From contig CANQMS010000005.1 of NCBI GenBank assembly GCA_947624995.1, positions 21,755 through 85,754 on the forward strand: a stretch of DNA of 64,000 nucleotides, written 5' to 3'. The notes beneath the pieces were generated by a model that saw nothing but the letters and a program-made list of their open reading frames with translations, was not told the DNA's origin and did no database searches. Below are positions 16,086 to 24,552 of the stretch, piece after piece. Position numbers and translations under genes: made by a program. The DNA comes from an uncultured Clostridia bacterium. GTDB taxonomy: Bacteria; Bacillota; Clostridia; Oscillospirales; CAG-272. The number at the start of each line of letters is the position of its first letter. Position 1 is the first letter of the stretch.

Positions 16086-16676
16086 ATGAGTTCTGTCGGA
16101 TCCGAAAAATGCGCCATACCGCATGAGGCGGCGCTCGACATCGAAAGAGTTCTCATCCCGGAGGAGGAGATCCTGCGCCGCGTCCGCGAGCTTTCGTCGC
16201 AGATCGAATCCGATTATGCGGAGTCGAAGAACAAGCTCGTGCTGCTCGGAATACTGAAGGGCTCGGTCGTCTTCATGGCTGAGCTGATGAAGCACATCAG
16301 GATCCCGGTCGAGATAGACTTTATGAAGGTCTCGTCATACGGCGGCGGCACGACGTCGTCCGGAAACGTCGAGATCAAGCTGGACATACGGCGCCGCGAC
16401 ATCGAAGAGAGCGACATCCTCATTGTCGAGGACATCATCGACAGCGGAAGGACGCTATCGTACCTCGTCGAATATCTGAAGCTGCGCGGCGCGGCGTCCG
16501 TTCGGACGGTCACGCTGCTCGACAAGCCGTCCCGGCGGACGGTCGATTTCGTGCCGGACTACACGGGATTCACGGTCCCGGACGAATTCGTCGTCGGATA
16601 CGGTCTCGATTTTGACGAAAAATACCGCGCGCTTCCTTTTATAGGCGTGCTTAAACCGGAGTTCTACGAGAAATAA
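16086..16676 (+). CDS. hpt: Hypoxanthine phosphoribosyltransferase
   Basis: Purine salvage enzyme converting hypoxanthine or guanine plus PRPP to IMP or GMP in the cytoplasm. The PRPP-binding loop [13 protein letters not shown] is near 115-127, the flexible-loop region [11 protein letters not shown] near 85, and the base-contacting [21 protein letters not shown] near the C-terminus. I use the ATG of 16086 because AAAGGAG lies 6 bp upstream; the frame's upstream TTG is part of that site. Length 196 residues, slightly above the usual 180 because of an N-terminal extension. It follows tilS directly and precedes ftsH by 65 bp. Confidence 0.94.
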   Translation: MSSVGSEKCAIPHEAALDIERVLIPEEEILRRVRELSSQIESDYAESKNKLVLLGILKGSVVFMAELMKHIRIPVEIDFMKVSSYGGGTTSSGNVEIKLDIRRRDIEESDILIVEDIIDSGRTLSYLVEYLKLRGAASVRTVTLLDKPSRRTVDFVPDYTGFTVPDEFVVGYGLDFDEKYRALPFIGVLKPEFYEK

Positions 16677-16741
16677 TAAATTTTAAAGAGAGGATACGAT
16701 AACGCCGCGCTTCGGGTCACTTTTCGCGGCGGTAACGGAAA

Positions 16742-18778
16742 ATGAAAAAGAGTAACCTTAAAGTAATTATTTTTTATATCGTTCTGATCGTGGTGATCGT
16801 GATCGCGACGGCGTCCCTGTTCAGTTCCGTTCAGGACAGCGACCTTTCGTATCGCGACGTCCGCGATATGTTCGTCGACGAAAAGGTCAAGGAGTTCGTC
16901 GTCGACGGCGACAACGTTCTGACGATGCTCGTCCGCATGAACAAAGAGGGAGAGCCCGAGCAGCTCGCGAAGCTGACGTATAAGCTGCGCGACATCAACC
17001 TCTTCTACAACGACGTGTACGACCTCGTCGTCGAGCAGGCGGAAGCCGGGATAATCGACGACTACGACTTCCCGCCGCCGACGGAGCTCCCGTGGTGGGT
17101 GAGCTTTTTGCCGTACCTGATCGTCATCGGTCTGTTTATAATCTCGTGGATATTCATGATGAATCAGGCGTCGGGCGGCGGCGGACGCATGGGCAATTTC
17201 GGGCGCAGCCGCGCGCGTCTCGTTTCGAGCGATAAGAAAAAGGTGCTGTTCCGGGACGTTGCCGGAGCCGAGGAGGAAAAAGAGGAGCTGCGCGAGATCG
17301 TCGAATTCTTGCGCGACCCCGCTCACTTCACAAAGCTCGGCGCGCGCATCCCGCACGGCGTCCTGCTCGTCGGGCCTCCCGGCACGGGTAAGACGCTCCT
17401 CGCAAAGGCGGTCGCCGGTGAGGCGGGCGTGCCGTTCTATTCGATATCGGGTTCGGATTTTGTCGAGATGTACGTCGGCGTCGGCGCGTCCCGCGTACGC
17501 GACCTGTTTGAGACGGCGAAGAAAAATCCCGCGAGCATAATTTTCATAGATGAGATAGACGCCGTCGGCAGGCACAGAGGCGCCGGTCTCGGCGGCGGTC
17601 ACGACGAAAGGGAGCAGACGCTGAACCAGCTGCTCGTCGAGATGGACGGCTTCGGCTCGAACAGCGGTACGATAGTCATGGCGGCGACGAACCGCCCCGA
17701 CATCCTCGACCCGGCGCTGTTGCGCCCGGGCAGATTCGACAGGCAGATAACGGTCACGTACCCCGACGTGAAGGGGCGCGAGGCGATACTCAAGGTCCAC
17801 GGGCGCGGAAAACCGTTCGAGGCGGACGTCGATTTCGCGACTGTCGCGAAGACGACGGTCGGCTTCACGGGCGCCGACCTTGAGAACCTCCTGAACGAGG
17901 CGGCGCTGCTCGCCGCGCGCAAGGGAAAGACCCTGATCGGGATGGTCGACCTCGAAGAAGCGATGATAAAGGTCATCGTCGGTCCCTCGAAACGCTCAAA
18001 GGTCATAAGCGAAAAGGAAAAGCGCTTGACGGCGTATCACGAGGCGGGTCACGCGATCGTGACGAAGTTCATACAGCCGGAGGAGCCCGTTCATCAGATC
18101 TCGATCATACCGAGCGGCAGGGCGGGCGGATATACGCTCTCGCTGCCGAAGGACGACAGGTCGTATATGTCCAAGAACGACATGAAGCACGAGATCGTGA
18201 CGCTGCTCGGCGGCAGGTGCTCCGAGGCGCTCATCCTCGGCGACATCTCGACCGGCGCGTCGAACGACATCCAGCGCGCGACGTCCATCGCGAGGAACAT
18301 GGTCACGAAGTACGGCATGAGCGACGAGCTCGGTCCGATCGTGTACGGCGCGGAGCATGACGGCGACGAGGTCTTCCTCGGGCGAGATTTCTCGGCGACG
18401 AAGAATTATTCCGAGGAGACGGCGTACAAGATCGACGTCGAGATAAAGGCGATCGTCGAGGAGGCTTACAACGAGGCGACGCGCATCCTGAAGGAAAATA
18501 TCGACAAGCTCCACTTCATCGCCGGCTATCTTATCGAGCACGAGGTCATGGACGAAGAACAGTTCGAGGCGGCAATATCCCGGGAGGACGTGACGTACGA
18601 ACAGCTCGACGACATGGTCTCCGAGAAGAGACGCAGGAGCGAGGAAGAGAACGAAAAGCGCCGCAAGTACCTCGCCGAGCTCGAGGCGAAGGAAGAAAAG
18701 CGCCGCGAGGAGGAAGAGCGCCGCGCAAGCGAGGCTCAGCGCCACGGCGACATCGGACCCGACGGCGGGCAGCAGTAG
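16742..18778 (+). CDS. ftsH: ATP-dependent zinc metalloprotease FtsH
   Basis: Membrane-anchored AAA+ protease that extracts and degrades misassembled membrane proteins and regulatory substrates. Membrane helices are at about 7-26 and 118-142 with the extracytoplasmic domain between them. The AAA module has Walker A GPPGTGKT near 210, Walker [12 protein letters not shown] near 265 and second-region [20 protein letters not shown]. The zinc site is HEAGH near 435, with the third ligand Asp expected in the downstream helix. A charged Glu/Arg coiled-coil tail (about 615-665) ends the 678-residue protein. It is third in tilS-hpt-ftsH and is followed by a strong hairpin. Only a weak GCGGTAACGGAAA site precedes the ATG. 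Confidence 0.96.
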   Translation: MKKSNLKVIIFYIVLIVVIVIATASLFSSVQDSDLSYRDVRDMFVDEKVKEFVVDGDNVLTMLVRMNKEGEPEQLAKLTYKLRDINLFYNDVYDLVVEQAEAGIIDDYDFPPPTELPWWVSFLPYLIVIGLFIISWIFMMNQASGGGGRMGNFGRSRARLVSSDKKKVLFRDVAGAEEEKEELREIVEFLRDPAHFTKLGARIPHGVLLVGPPGTGKTLLAKAVAGEAGVPFYSISGSDFVEMYVGVGASRVRDLFETAKKNPASIIFIDEIDAVGRHRGAGLGGGHDEREQTLNQLLVEMDGFGSNSGTIVMAATNRPDILDPALLRPGRFDRQITVTYPDVKGREAILKVHGRGKPFEADVDFATVAKTTVGFTGADLENLLNEAALLAARKGKTLIGMVDLEEAMIKVIVGPSKRSKVISEKEKRLTAYHEAGHAIVTKFIQPEEPVHQISIIPSGRAGGYTLSLPKDDRSYMSKNDMKHEIVTLLGGRCSEALILGDISTGASNDIQRATSIARNMVTKYGMSDELGPIVYGAEHDGDEVFLGRDFSATKNYSEETAYKIDVEIKAIVEEAYNEATRILKENIDKLHFIAGYLIEHEVMDEEQFEAAISREDVTYEQLDDMVSEKRRRSEEENEKRRKYLAELEAKEEKRREEEERRASEAQRHGDIGPDGGQQ

Positions 18779-18796
18779 AGAGTTGGAATATAGTTT

Positions 18797-18860
18797 TACC
18801 GGGGGACCCCTTTTTGAAAAAAGGGGTCCCCCGGACCCCTCCCAAAAACTTTTTATTACA
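18797..18860 (+). terminator. Terminator hairpin with GGGGGACCCC arms, dispersed-repeat type
   Basis: Stem of about 15 bp (18799-18813 region with 18820-18834) with a T/A-rich loop, then GGACCCCTCCCAAAAACTTTTT. On the reverse strand the flank reads AAAAAGTTTTTGGGAGGGG, a form of intergenic repeat I associate with Clostridia genomes. It separates convergent ftsH and spmB. Confidence 0.8.
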
Positions 18861-18869
18861 TTAAAAAGA

Positions 18870-19394
18870 TCAATTAAAAAATAGTTTGCAGAGAAAGGCG
18901 GAGAGCGCGATCGTGACGAGCATCGTCAAAAGCGACGCCGCGAGCGCGTGGCGCGTGCGCCCGATGCCGACGGAGGAAAAATAGACGGATATGACGTATA
19001 TCGCGGTGTCCGAGCTGCCCATGATGACGGAGGCGATCAGCGCCGTCATGCTGTCGGGACCGTATTTTTCGAGGAGTCCGGTGTAGACCGCGGTCGAGGC
19101 GGAGCCTGAGATCGGGCGAGTCACGAGCAGGGGCAAAAGCTCCGGCGGCATGCCGAGCGCGCCGAAGGCGGGCGCGAGCGCCTCGGCGGCAAAATCCGCA
19201 AATCCGGAGGCGAACAGCATCTCTACGGCGACGATCAGAGCGCAGAGCGAGGGCAGGAGCCCCACGGCGGAGCGCACACCGTCCGAGGCGCCGGAAAGAA
19301 ACGAGTCAAACGCGCGCCTGTCGGAAAAGAGGACGATGAGACCGGTCAAAAACAGGATCGCCGGAAGGACAGAGGCGCTCAGTATTTCCGTCAT
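18870..19394 (-). CDS. spmB: Spore maturation protein B
   Basis: Integral membrane protein of the nucleoside-transporter/Gate-like fold needed, with SpmA, for spore core dehydration in Bacillus. The 174 residues hold about four to five hydrophobic segments; the motif SGSASTAVYTGLLEKYGPDS in the middle and GSSDTAIYVISVYFSSVGI nearby are the conserved Gate-type repeats. I start it at the ATG of 19394, which overlaps the spmA TGA (ATGA); the longer frame runs into spmA and has no ribosome site. Its presence with spmA supports a spore-forming host. Confidence 0.92.
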   Translation of the reverse strand: MTEILSASVLPAILFLTGLIVLFSDRRAFDSFLSGASDGVRSAVGLLPSLCALIVAVEMLFASGFADFAAEALAPAFGALGMPPELLPLLVTRPISGSASTAVYTGLLEKYGPDSMTALIASVIMGSSDTAIYVISVYFSSVGIGRTRHALAASLLTMLVTIALSAFLCKLFFN

Positions 19395-19978
19395 TTCGGG
19401 CGGCGGCGTGTCAGCGGCGCCATGACGCGGCACAGAATGACCGCGGTCACGCAGCCGACCGCCGAGACTATCCATATGGGGACGACGATCCGATACGGGT
19501 CGGCGGAGCCGGCGGCGCGCCGCAGCGCGACGAGCGTCGACGGGAAAATATTGAATGACGACGTACCGAGGACGGCGAGCATCACCATATCATCCGTGGC
19601 TGTATCGGAGCCGCTCGCCTCCCTCATCTTCTTCATTGCAGTGACTGCGAGCGGTGTTGCGGCGTTGCCGAGCCCGAGCGCGTTTGCGCTGACGCACGCA
19701 ACTATTTCCTCCTCCCCCTCTCCCGTCTCAAACGCGTCCGGGAACACAAAGCGCAGCACAGGACGAAGGATGCGCGACAGCTGCTTTATTATGCCGGAGT
19801 ATGTCAGAAGCGACATTATTCCTCCCCAGAGGCACATTATGCCGAGCAGTGAGACGGAGAGATCGACCGCCTTTGACGCCCCGTCAAGGATCGCGCCCGA
19901 AAGCGATGCGACTCTGCCGTTCACCAGCGCGAAGACGAACGAGATCGTGACCATCGCCGCGAAGCTTTTTCCTAACAT
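19391..19978 (-). CDS. spmA: Spore maturation protein A
   Basis: Partner of SpmB in spore maturation. 195 residues with about five hydrophobic segments. The block SANALGLGNAATPLAVTAMK near 100-120 and GTSSFNIFPSTLVALR near 140-155 are the Gate-type conserved motifs of this family. AGGAGGAA lies just upstream of the ATG. First gene of the spmA-spmB pair; divergent from abrB across 173 bp that contain an inverted repeat centred between the two genes. Confidence 0.92.
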   Translation of the reverse strand: MLGKSFAAMVTISFVFALVNGRVASLSGAILDGASKAVDLSVSLLGIMCLWGGIMSLLTYSGIIKQLSRILRPVLRFVFPDAFETGEGEEEIVACVSANALGLGNAATPLAVTAMKKMREASGSDTATDDMVMLAVLGTSSFNIFPSTLVALRRAAGSADPYRIVVPIWIVSAVGCVTAVILCRVMAPLTRRRPK

Positions 19979-20041
19979 GGTTCCTCCTATGTAAAATCGT
20001 GTAAATTTAGGATTGTTAAAGAAAATAATCTTTTTTTGACG

Positions 20042-20065
20042 AAGTCAACGAATTATTGTTGACTT
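20042..20065. promoter_or_regulatory. Inverted repeat overlapping the abrB -35, candidate operator
   Basis: Arms AAGTCAAC (20042-20049) and GTTGACTT (20058-20065) are perfect complements separated by 8 A/T-rich bases. The right arm contains the abrB -35 hexamer. The symmetric layout in the spmA/abrB divergent region suggests a dimeric regulator, possibly AbrB itself. Confidence 0.55.
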
Positions 20066-20087
20066 ATGCTGAAGAAAATGTTATACT
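20059..20087 (+). promoter_or_regulatory. Sigma-A-type promoter for abrB
   Basis: TTGACT at 20059-20064, 17-bp spacer, TATACT at 20082-20087. It gives a leader of about 60 nt. Confidence 0.82.
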
Positions 20088-20151
20088 GTAACTTGGACCG
20101 AACGGGGGGAGCCTGCTGCGGGCGCCCGATCCGAAAACGACGGAGGAAAAA

Positions 20152-20418
20152 ATGAAAGCAACCGGAATAGTAAGAAAAATCGACGAGCTGGGCCGCATCG
20201 TGCTTCCCATTGAAACAAGAAAGATACTTGGCATAAACACAAAGGATCCTGTTGAGATATACATGGACAACGACAGCATCATTCTTCGCAAATATGAGCC
20301 CGCCTGCATGTTCTGCGGCAGCGCGGACGATACGATCCGCTTCAACGGCAAGCTCATATGCAGGAGCTGCTATGAAAAGATGGGCGAGCTCATCTCGTCC
20401 GGCAAGTTCGAAAGATAA
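20152..20418 (+). CDS. abrB: AbrB/SpoVT family transcriptional regulator
   Basis: Transition-state type DNA-binding regulator, 88 residues. The N-terminal swapped-hairpin domain (about 1-50) shows RKIDELGRIVLPIETRK and DPVEIYMDNDSIILRKY, close to Bacillus AbrB. The C-terminal half carries two CxxC pairs (CMFC near 53 and CRSC near 74), which could bind zinc; Clostridia AbrB-like proteins often have them. The ATG has a GGAGG site 7 bp upstream. It sits opposite spmAB, consistent with a role in stationary phase or sporulation. Its promoter overlaps an inverted repeat that could be its own target. Confidence 0.9.
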   Translation: MKATGIVRKIDELGRIVLPIETRKILGINTKDPVEIYMDNDSIILRKYEPACMFCGSADDTIRFNGKLICRSCYEKMGELISSGKFER

Positions 20419-20524
20419 ATATCCTTCCCGTACAGCTTTATGCCGCTCCCGGCTCCGGTATGATAAAAAAGCTTCCGGTCGGGTGCAGGAGCGATGAGAA
20501 ACTGCGAGATCAAAAAAAGTTAAT

Positions 20525-20558
20525 GAGGGCGCGGACTTTAAAAAAAGTCCGCGCCCTC
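20525..20558. terminator. GC-rich hairpin, possible terminator of abrB
   Basis: Perfect 15-bp stem with a 4-nt loop. The adjoining T-run is on the minus strand, so plus-strand termination is uncertain. Confidence 0.55.
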
Positions 20559-20698
20559 GCGGCATATTGTGCCCGGCGGCAAATCGGTAACGGCGCGGGG
20601 GTGCCGGGGCAGTGCGGAGATCGCAGGACGGCGGCATGGACGGCGGGGCGGCACGCGGGCGGCGGGGCAGCGCGGGGGCGGCAGGCGCAAGACCGCGC

Positions 20699-20727
20699 TT
20701 GTTTTTTCCCCGAAGATGTGGTAGAAT
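20699..20727 (+). promoter_or_regulatory. Sigma-A-type promoter for the topoisomerase gene
   Basis: TTGTTT at 20699-20704, 17-bp spacer, TAGAAT at 20722-20727 preceded by TGTGG. Confidence 0.7.
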
Positions 20728-20766
20728 AGAAGAAATCAAAAAAAGGTACTGAAAACGGGATAAACT

Positions 20767-22773
20767 ATGGCAAAGAAAAACGCCCAGATCTACGACGACA
20801 GGAGCATATCGGCGCTAAAGGGCGCCGACCGCGTCCGAAAGAGACCCGCGGTCATGTTCGGATCGGACGGGCTCGAGGGCTGCGAGCACGCTTTTTTCGA
20901 AATACTTGCAAACGCCGTTGACGAGGCGAACGAGGGCTTCGGCGACGAGATAACGGTCACCGCGTACTCTGATCACAGTCTCGAGGTCGAGGATTCGGGG
21001 CGCGGCGTCCCGCTCGGGTACAACGAAAACGAGGGCAGGTACAACTGGGAGCTCGTTTACTGCGAGCTCTACGCGGGCGGCAAATACAATAACAACGACG
21101 ACGGCTCGAGCTACGAGTTCGCGCTCGGCATGAACGGGCTCGGCGCCGCGTCGACGCAGTACGCGTCCGAATACATGAGCGTCCGGTCGTACGCGAACGG
21201 GCAGCTCTCCGAGATGGATTTCAAGCGCGGTGAGCCCGTCGGCGAGCTGCGCGTGCGCCCGATAGAGCGCCGCGAAAAGAAGCACGGGACCGTCGTCCGC
21301 TGGAAGCCGGACATCGACGTCTTTACGGACATCAACATCCCGCGCGAATATTTCCGCGAGACGATGAAAAAGCAGGCGGTCGTCAACGACAACGTGAAGT
21401 TCGTCTTCCGCTGGCAGGCGGAGGACGGCACGCTCGAAACGGAGGAATTCTTTTACGAGCACGGCATCGGCGACTACATCTCCGAGATCGTCGGCGATGA
21501 CGCCGTCGTGCCGCCGGTGCTCTGGCGGTACGAGGACGTGGGGCGCGACCGGGCGGACAAGGAGGACTACAAGCTGAAGGTCGAGCTTGCGTTCGCCGTC
21601 TCGAACCGCGTTTCCATGCTCGAATACTATCACAACGCGAGCTTCCTTCTGCACGGCGGCTCTCCGGACAAGGCTGTGCGGAGCGGGTTCACCTATGCGG
21701 TCGACAACTATCTGAAAAACACCGGCAAATATACGAAAAACGAGACGCACATCTCGTTTTCCGACATTGAGGACTGCCTCGTCCTCGTGACGAACAGCCG
21801 CTCGACCGTCACCTCCTACGCGAACCAGACGAAGGAGGCGATAAACAACAAGTTCATCACGGATTCGATGACGGCGTACATCAAGCGCCAGCTTGAATAT
21901 TTCTTCGCGGAGAACAAGCAGTACGCGGAAGCGTTCTGCGGGCAGGCGCTCGTCAACAAGCGCTCGCGCGAGCAGGCGGAGACGGCGCGCGTCAACCTAA
22001 AAAAGAAGCTGACAGGCTCGATGGACGCGGCGTCCCGTGTCGAAAAATTCGTCGCGTGCCGCTCGAAGGACCCGGAAAAGCGCGAGCTCTACATCGTCGA
22101 GGGAGATTCTGCTCTGTCCTCATGCAAGGTCAGCAGGAACGCGGATTTTCAGGCGATAATCCCCGTCCGCGGCAAGACACTGAACTGCCTCAAGAGCTCT
22201 TACGAGAAGATATTCAAGAGCGAGATCATAACGGACCTTTTAAAGGTCATCGGCTGCGGCGTCGAGATAAAGACGAAGGGGCGGCACAACAACGAGTTCG
22301 ACCTCGATTCGCTCCGCTGGGCGAAGATCATAATCTGTACGGATGCGGACGAGGACGGCTTCCAGATCAGGACGCTGCTTCTGACGATGTTTTATAGGCT
22401 CCTGCCGACGCTGATCGAGCGCGGGCGCATCTACATCGCGGAGACGCCGCTTTTCGAGATCACGACAAAAGAAAAAAATCCGGAGACGCTGTTCGCGTAC
22501 AGCGAGCCGGAGAAGAACGAGATCACGGAGAGGCTCGACGGAGAGGGGCGGCGGTACACGCTCCAGCGCAGCAAGGGTCTCGGCGAGAACACGGCGGAGA
22601 TGATGTCGAAGACGACGATGAATCCCGCGTCGCGGCGCCTCATCAGGATCACGCCGTCCGACGCGGAGGCGACCGCGTATATATTCGAGACGCTGCTCGG
22701 CGACGATCTTCAGGAGCGCAAATCGTTCATCACCTCGCACGGCGTCGACTACATCGCCGCGGCGGATATATGA
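20767..22773 (+). CDS. Type II DNA topoisomerase subunit B (GyrB/ParE family, divergent)
   Basis: ATPase subunit of a type II topoisomerase. GHKL ATP-binding motifs are visible: EILANAVDEA near 47-56, EDSGRGVPLG near 76-85 and LGMNGLGAAS near 115-124. The transducer region follows, then the TOPRIM domain with LYIVEGDSALSS near 440 and CTDADEDGFQIRTL near 525. The C-terminus has QRSKGLGENTAEMM, the GyrB/ParE signature. 668 residues is ordinary for this class. The sequence is off the usual GyrB pattern (ILANAVDEA instead of VVDNSIDEA), so it is probably a second, ParE-like copy. Its cleavage subunit (ParC) is not next to it: a terminator and an opposite-strand gene follow. Whether ParC is elsewhere cannot be seen. 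Confidence 0.88.
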   Translation: MAKKNAQIYDDRSISALKGADRVRKRPAVMFGSDGLEGCEHAFFEILANAVDEANEGFGDEITVTAYSDHSLEVEDSGRGVPLGYNENEGRYNWELVYCELYAGGKYNNNDDGSSYEFALGMNGLGAASTQYASEYMSVRSYANGQLSEMDFKRGEPVGELRVRPIERREKKHGTVVRWKPDIDVFTDINIPREYFRETMKKQAVVNDNVKFVFRWQAEDGTLETEEFFYEHGIGDYISEIVGDDAVVPPVLWRYEDVGRDRADKEDYKLKVELAFAVSNRVSMLEYYHNASFLLHGGSPDKAVRSGFTYAVDNYLKNTGKYTKNETHISFSDIEDCLVLVTNSRSTVTSYANQTKEAINNKFITDSMTAYIKRQLEYFFAENKQYAEAFCGQALVNKRSREQAETARVNLKKKLTGSMDAASRVEKFVACRSKDPEKRELYIVEGDSALSSCKVSRNADFQAIIPVRGKTLNCLKSSYEKIFKSEIITDLLKVIGCGVEIKTKGRHNNEFDLDSLRWAKIIICTDADEDGFQIRTLLLTMFYRLLPTLIERGRIYIAETPLFEITTKEKNPETLFAYSEPEKNEITERLDGEGRRYTLQRSKGLGENTAEMMSKTTMNPASRRLIRITPSDAEATAYIFETLLGDDLQERKSFITSHGVDYIAAADI

Positions 22774-22792
22774 TATGGACATTATAAAATTA

Positions 22793-22845
22793 TATGGGGG
22801 AGAAACTTTCGGGAAAGTTTCTCCCCCATACCCCTGTTTCAAAGC
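22793..22845. terminator. Bidirectional terminator, dispersed-repeat copy 1
   Basis: Perfect 18-bp stem (22793-22810 with 22813-22830), 2-nt centre, between convergent topoisomerase and CAP genes. The core GGAGAAACTT and the flanking CTTTGAAACAGG (reverse strand) recur in the hairpin at 49523-49574. Confidence 0.88.
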
Positions 22846-22848
22846 TTT

Positions 22849-24540
22849 TTAGGGCTTATTGTTTGCGCGGCGGCGCAGTATTATGACGGTAATGACCGCT
22901 GCCGCGACTGCTGCGGCGGCGATAACTGCGATGATAACGATCGCCGCGGTGGAAAGACCGCCTTTTCCGCTGCCGGGGTCTTTTGATGCGCCGGTCGATG
23001 CGTCTCCGCTGTGCTGTTGTGTGTTTTCATCGGGATGCCGTGTCGGAGTACTGCCGGTTGTGCCGTCTGTTTCGGTCGTGCCGCCGCCGGACGGCGCCGG
23101 TTCCGTGTCGGACGTGTCGTCTGCCGGGGTTTCGGGCGGCGATTTCTCCGTTTCCGTGCCCGTGTCATCCGTCACCGGCGGCTCTTCCGTGGCGGGCGGG
23201 TCGGACGTGACGGGCGGATCCGTTGTGACGGGAGGGTCCGTCGTGACGGGCGGGTCGGATGTGACGGGCGGGTCGGACGTGACGGGCGGGTCGGACGTGA
23301 CGGGCGGGTCGGATGTGACGGGCGGGTCGGACGTGACGGGCGGGTCGGATGTGACGGGCGGGTCGGACGTGACAGGCGGGTCGGACGTGACGGGCGGGTC
23401 CGTTGTCGACGGCGGGTTAGACACCATGTAGTTTTCGAGCGAAAAGAATTCGACCGTGTAAGCGACGGTCTTCTCCCTGCCGTTCGTAAGCGTCATCGAG
23501 ACGGTAACGTCGAATATATCGCCGTCTTTTATGCTTTCGAGACCTTCCGGGCGGAAGATCACGCAGTCAGGCGAGCCGTAATATCTGAGGCTTTCACCCG
23601 CGAAAAAGTCGCCGTCCGCGGCTTCGTCGGAGAAATTCCATGTTCTGTTGTCGGCGCGGCGGACGAGGCGGACGGACGCGCTGTTTACATATTCGTCGAG
23701 CGAGAGAGACCACGGAAAGTTCGCGCGGAAATATTCGGTCGGCATGACCTGCGCTGGCCACGGGACCGTCATCCCGCCCCAACCGTTGTAGAAGCTCTCG
23801 TCCCCGCCGTTCGTTCCCGGCTCTCCCTGAACGTATACGGCGCTCTGAAAGCGGTGCTCTATGATCTCTTCGCCATCTATTATTATAACGGCGTCGCCGG
23901 TGCAGATGCCGAAGCCCGTCGTCTTCAGAAACGGATTCAAAAACCACCGTCGGTGCCCGAGAATGTTGTAATTGTACTTATCCTCATCAGCGAACCAGCC
24001 GTTCGGTATCATACTGTTGAGCTCAGCCGGGAGCGGATCGCCCCAAGCATAGGCGTAGGCGATGTTGGAGTTGCCGGCGCCTTCATATCCTTTATTAAAC
24101 AGGTCGTTGTATTTCGGGTCGCTGAGCTCGGGCGGACGGGTCGGCGTGTGCGTCAGCGTATTGCCCAGATAGTTGACGAGCGCCGCTGCTTCCGCGTACT
24201 CGGTCTTTTTGGCGCTGATACCGACGTTTGACGACAGACCCGCTATGTAGCGCATCAGATTGAACATGTTGAGCGCCGACTGCTGCGATGCGGCGGACAG
24301 CTTGCCCGCGCTGTAAGGCTCCGCGAGCGACGGGGTAACCGCATACGTTGCGACCTCGTCAAGACTCGTCGGGTGCGAGGCGAGAAACGATGCTATCTCC
24401 GCCTTTGTATGCACTGCGACGCCCGGCGACACCGTCCCGGCCGCGCGAACTTTTACGGCTGCGCCGGGGAACGTGCAGACCGTGATGACTGCCGCAAGAA
24501 TGGCGGCAAACGCTTTCCTTACGGGTCCCGCTTGTTTCAT
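22849..24540 (-). CDS. CAP-domain surface protein with Pro-Val-Thr-Ser-Asp-Pro stalk
   Basis: Predicted secreted, membrane-anchored protein, 563 residues. An N-terminal signal peptide ends near residue 34 (VRAAG). A CAP/SCP-like domain occupies about 75-290: NMFNLMRYIAG, then a Trp/His-rich centre with LGHRRWFLNP and FQSAVYV. A beta-rich region follows to about 385. Residues about 390-465 are some twelve six-residue repeats of the PPVTSD type, then a Ser/Thr/Glu-rich linker and a C-terminal membrane helix (about 530-556) ending in RRR. The stalk would lift the CAP domain through the wall. It is the last gene of the dnaB operon, 12 bp after dnaB. Function of bacterial CAP proteins is mostly unknown. 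Confidence 0.85.
   Translation of the reverse strand: MKQAGPVRKAFAAILAAVITVCTFPGAAVKVRAAGTVSPGVAVHTKAEIASFLASHPTSLDEVATYAVTPSLAEPYSAGKLSAASQQSALNMFNLMRYIAGLSSNVGISAKKTEYAEAAALVNYLGNTLTHTPTRPPELSDPKYNDLFNKGYEGAGNSNIAYAYAWGDPLPAELNSMIPNGWFADEDKYNYNILGHRRWFLNPFLKTTGFGICTGDAVIIIDGEEIIEHRFQSAVYVQGEPGTNGGDESFYNGWGGMTVPWPAQVMPTEYFRANFPWSLSLDEYVNSASVRLVRRADNRTWNFSDEAADGDFFAGESLRYYGSPDCVIFRPEGLESIKDGDIFDVTVSMTLTNGREKTVAYTVEFFSLENYMVSNPPSTTDPPVTSDPPVTSDPPVTSDPPVTSDPPVTSDPPVTSDPPVTSDPPVTSDPPVTTDPPVTTDPPVTSDPPATEEPPVTDDTGTETEKSPPETPADDTSDTEPAPSGGGTTETDGTTGSTPTRHPDENTQQHSGDASTGASKDPGSGKGGLSTAAIVIIAVIAAAAVAAAVITVIILRRRANNKP
23188..23405 (-). repeat. 18-bp tandem repeat in the CAP-protein gene
   Basis: About twelve units related to GTGACGGGCGGGTCGGAC on the plus strand, encoding six-residue PPVTSD-type repeats on the minus strand. 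Units are nearly identical, so copy number is likely to vary between strains. Confidence 0.93.
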
Positions 24541-24552
24541 ATGGCGTCCTCG

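Larger units (their letters stand above)
20419..20766. other. GC-rich intergenic region between abrB and the topoisomerase gene
   Basis: Holds one perfect 15-bp hairpin (20525-20539 with 20544-20558) without a plus-strand T-run, and the downstream promoter at 20699. The 20560-20698 part is G/C simple sequence without a credible gene. Confidence 0.6.

Noticed and set aside
23188..23405. 18-bp tandem repeat as a possible CRISPR array
   Set aside because: Units are directly adjacent with no spacers and stay in frame within the CAP-protein gene.
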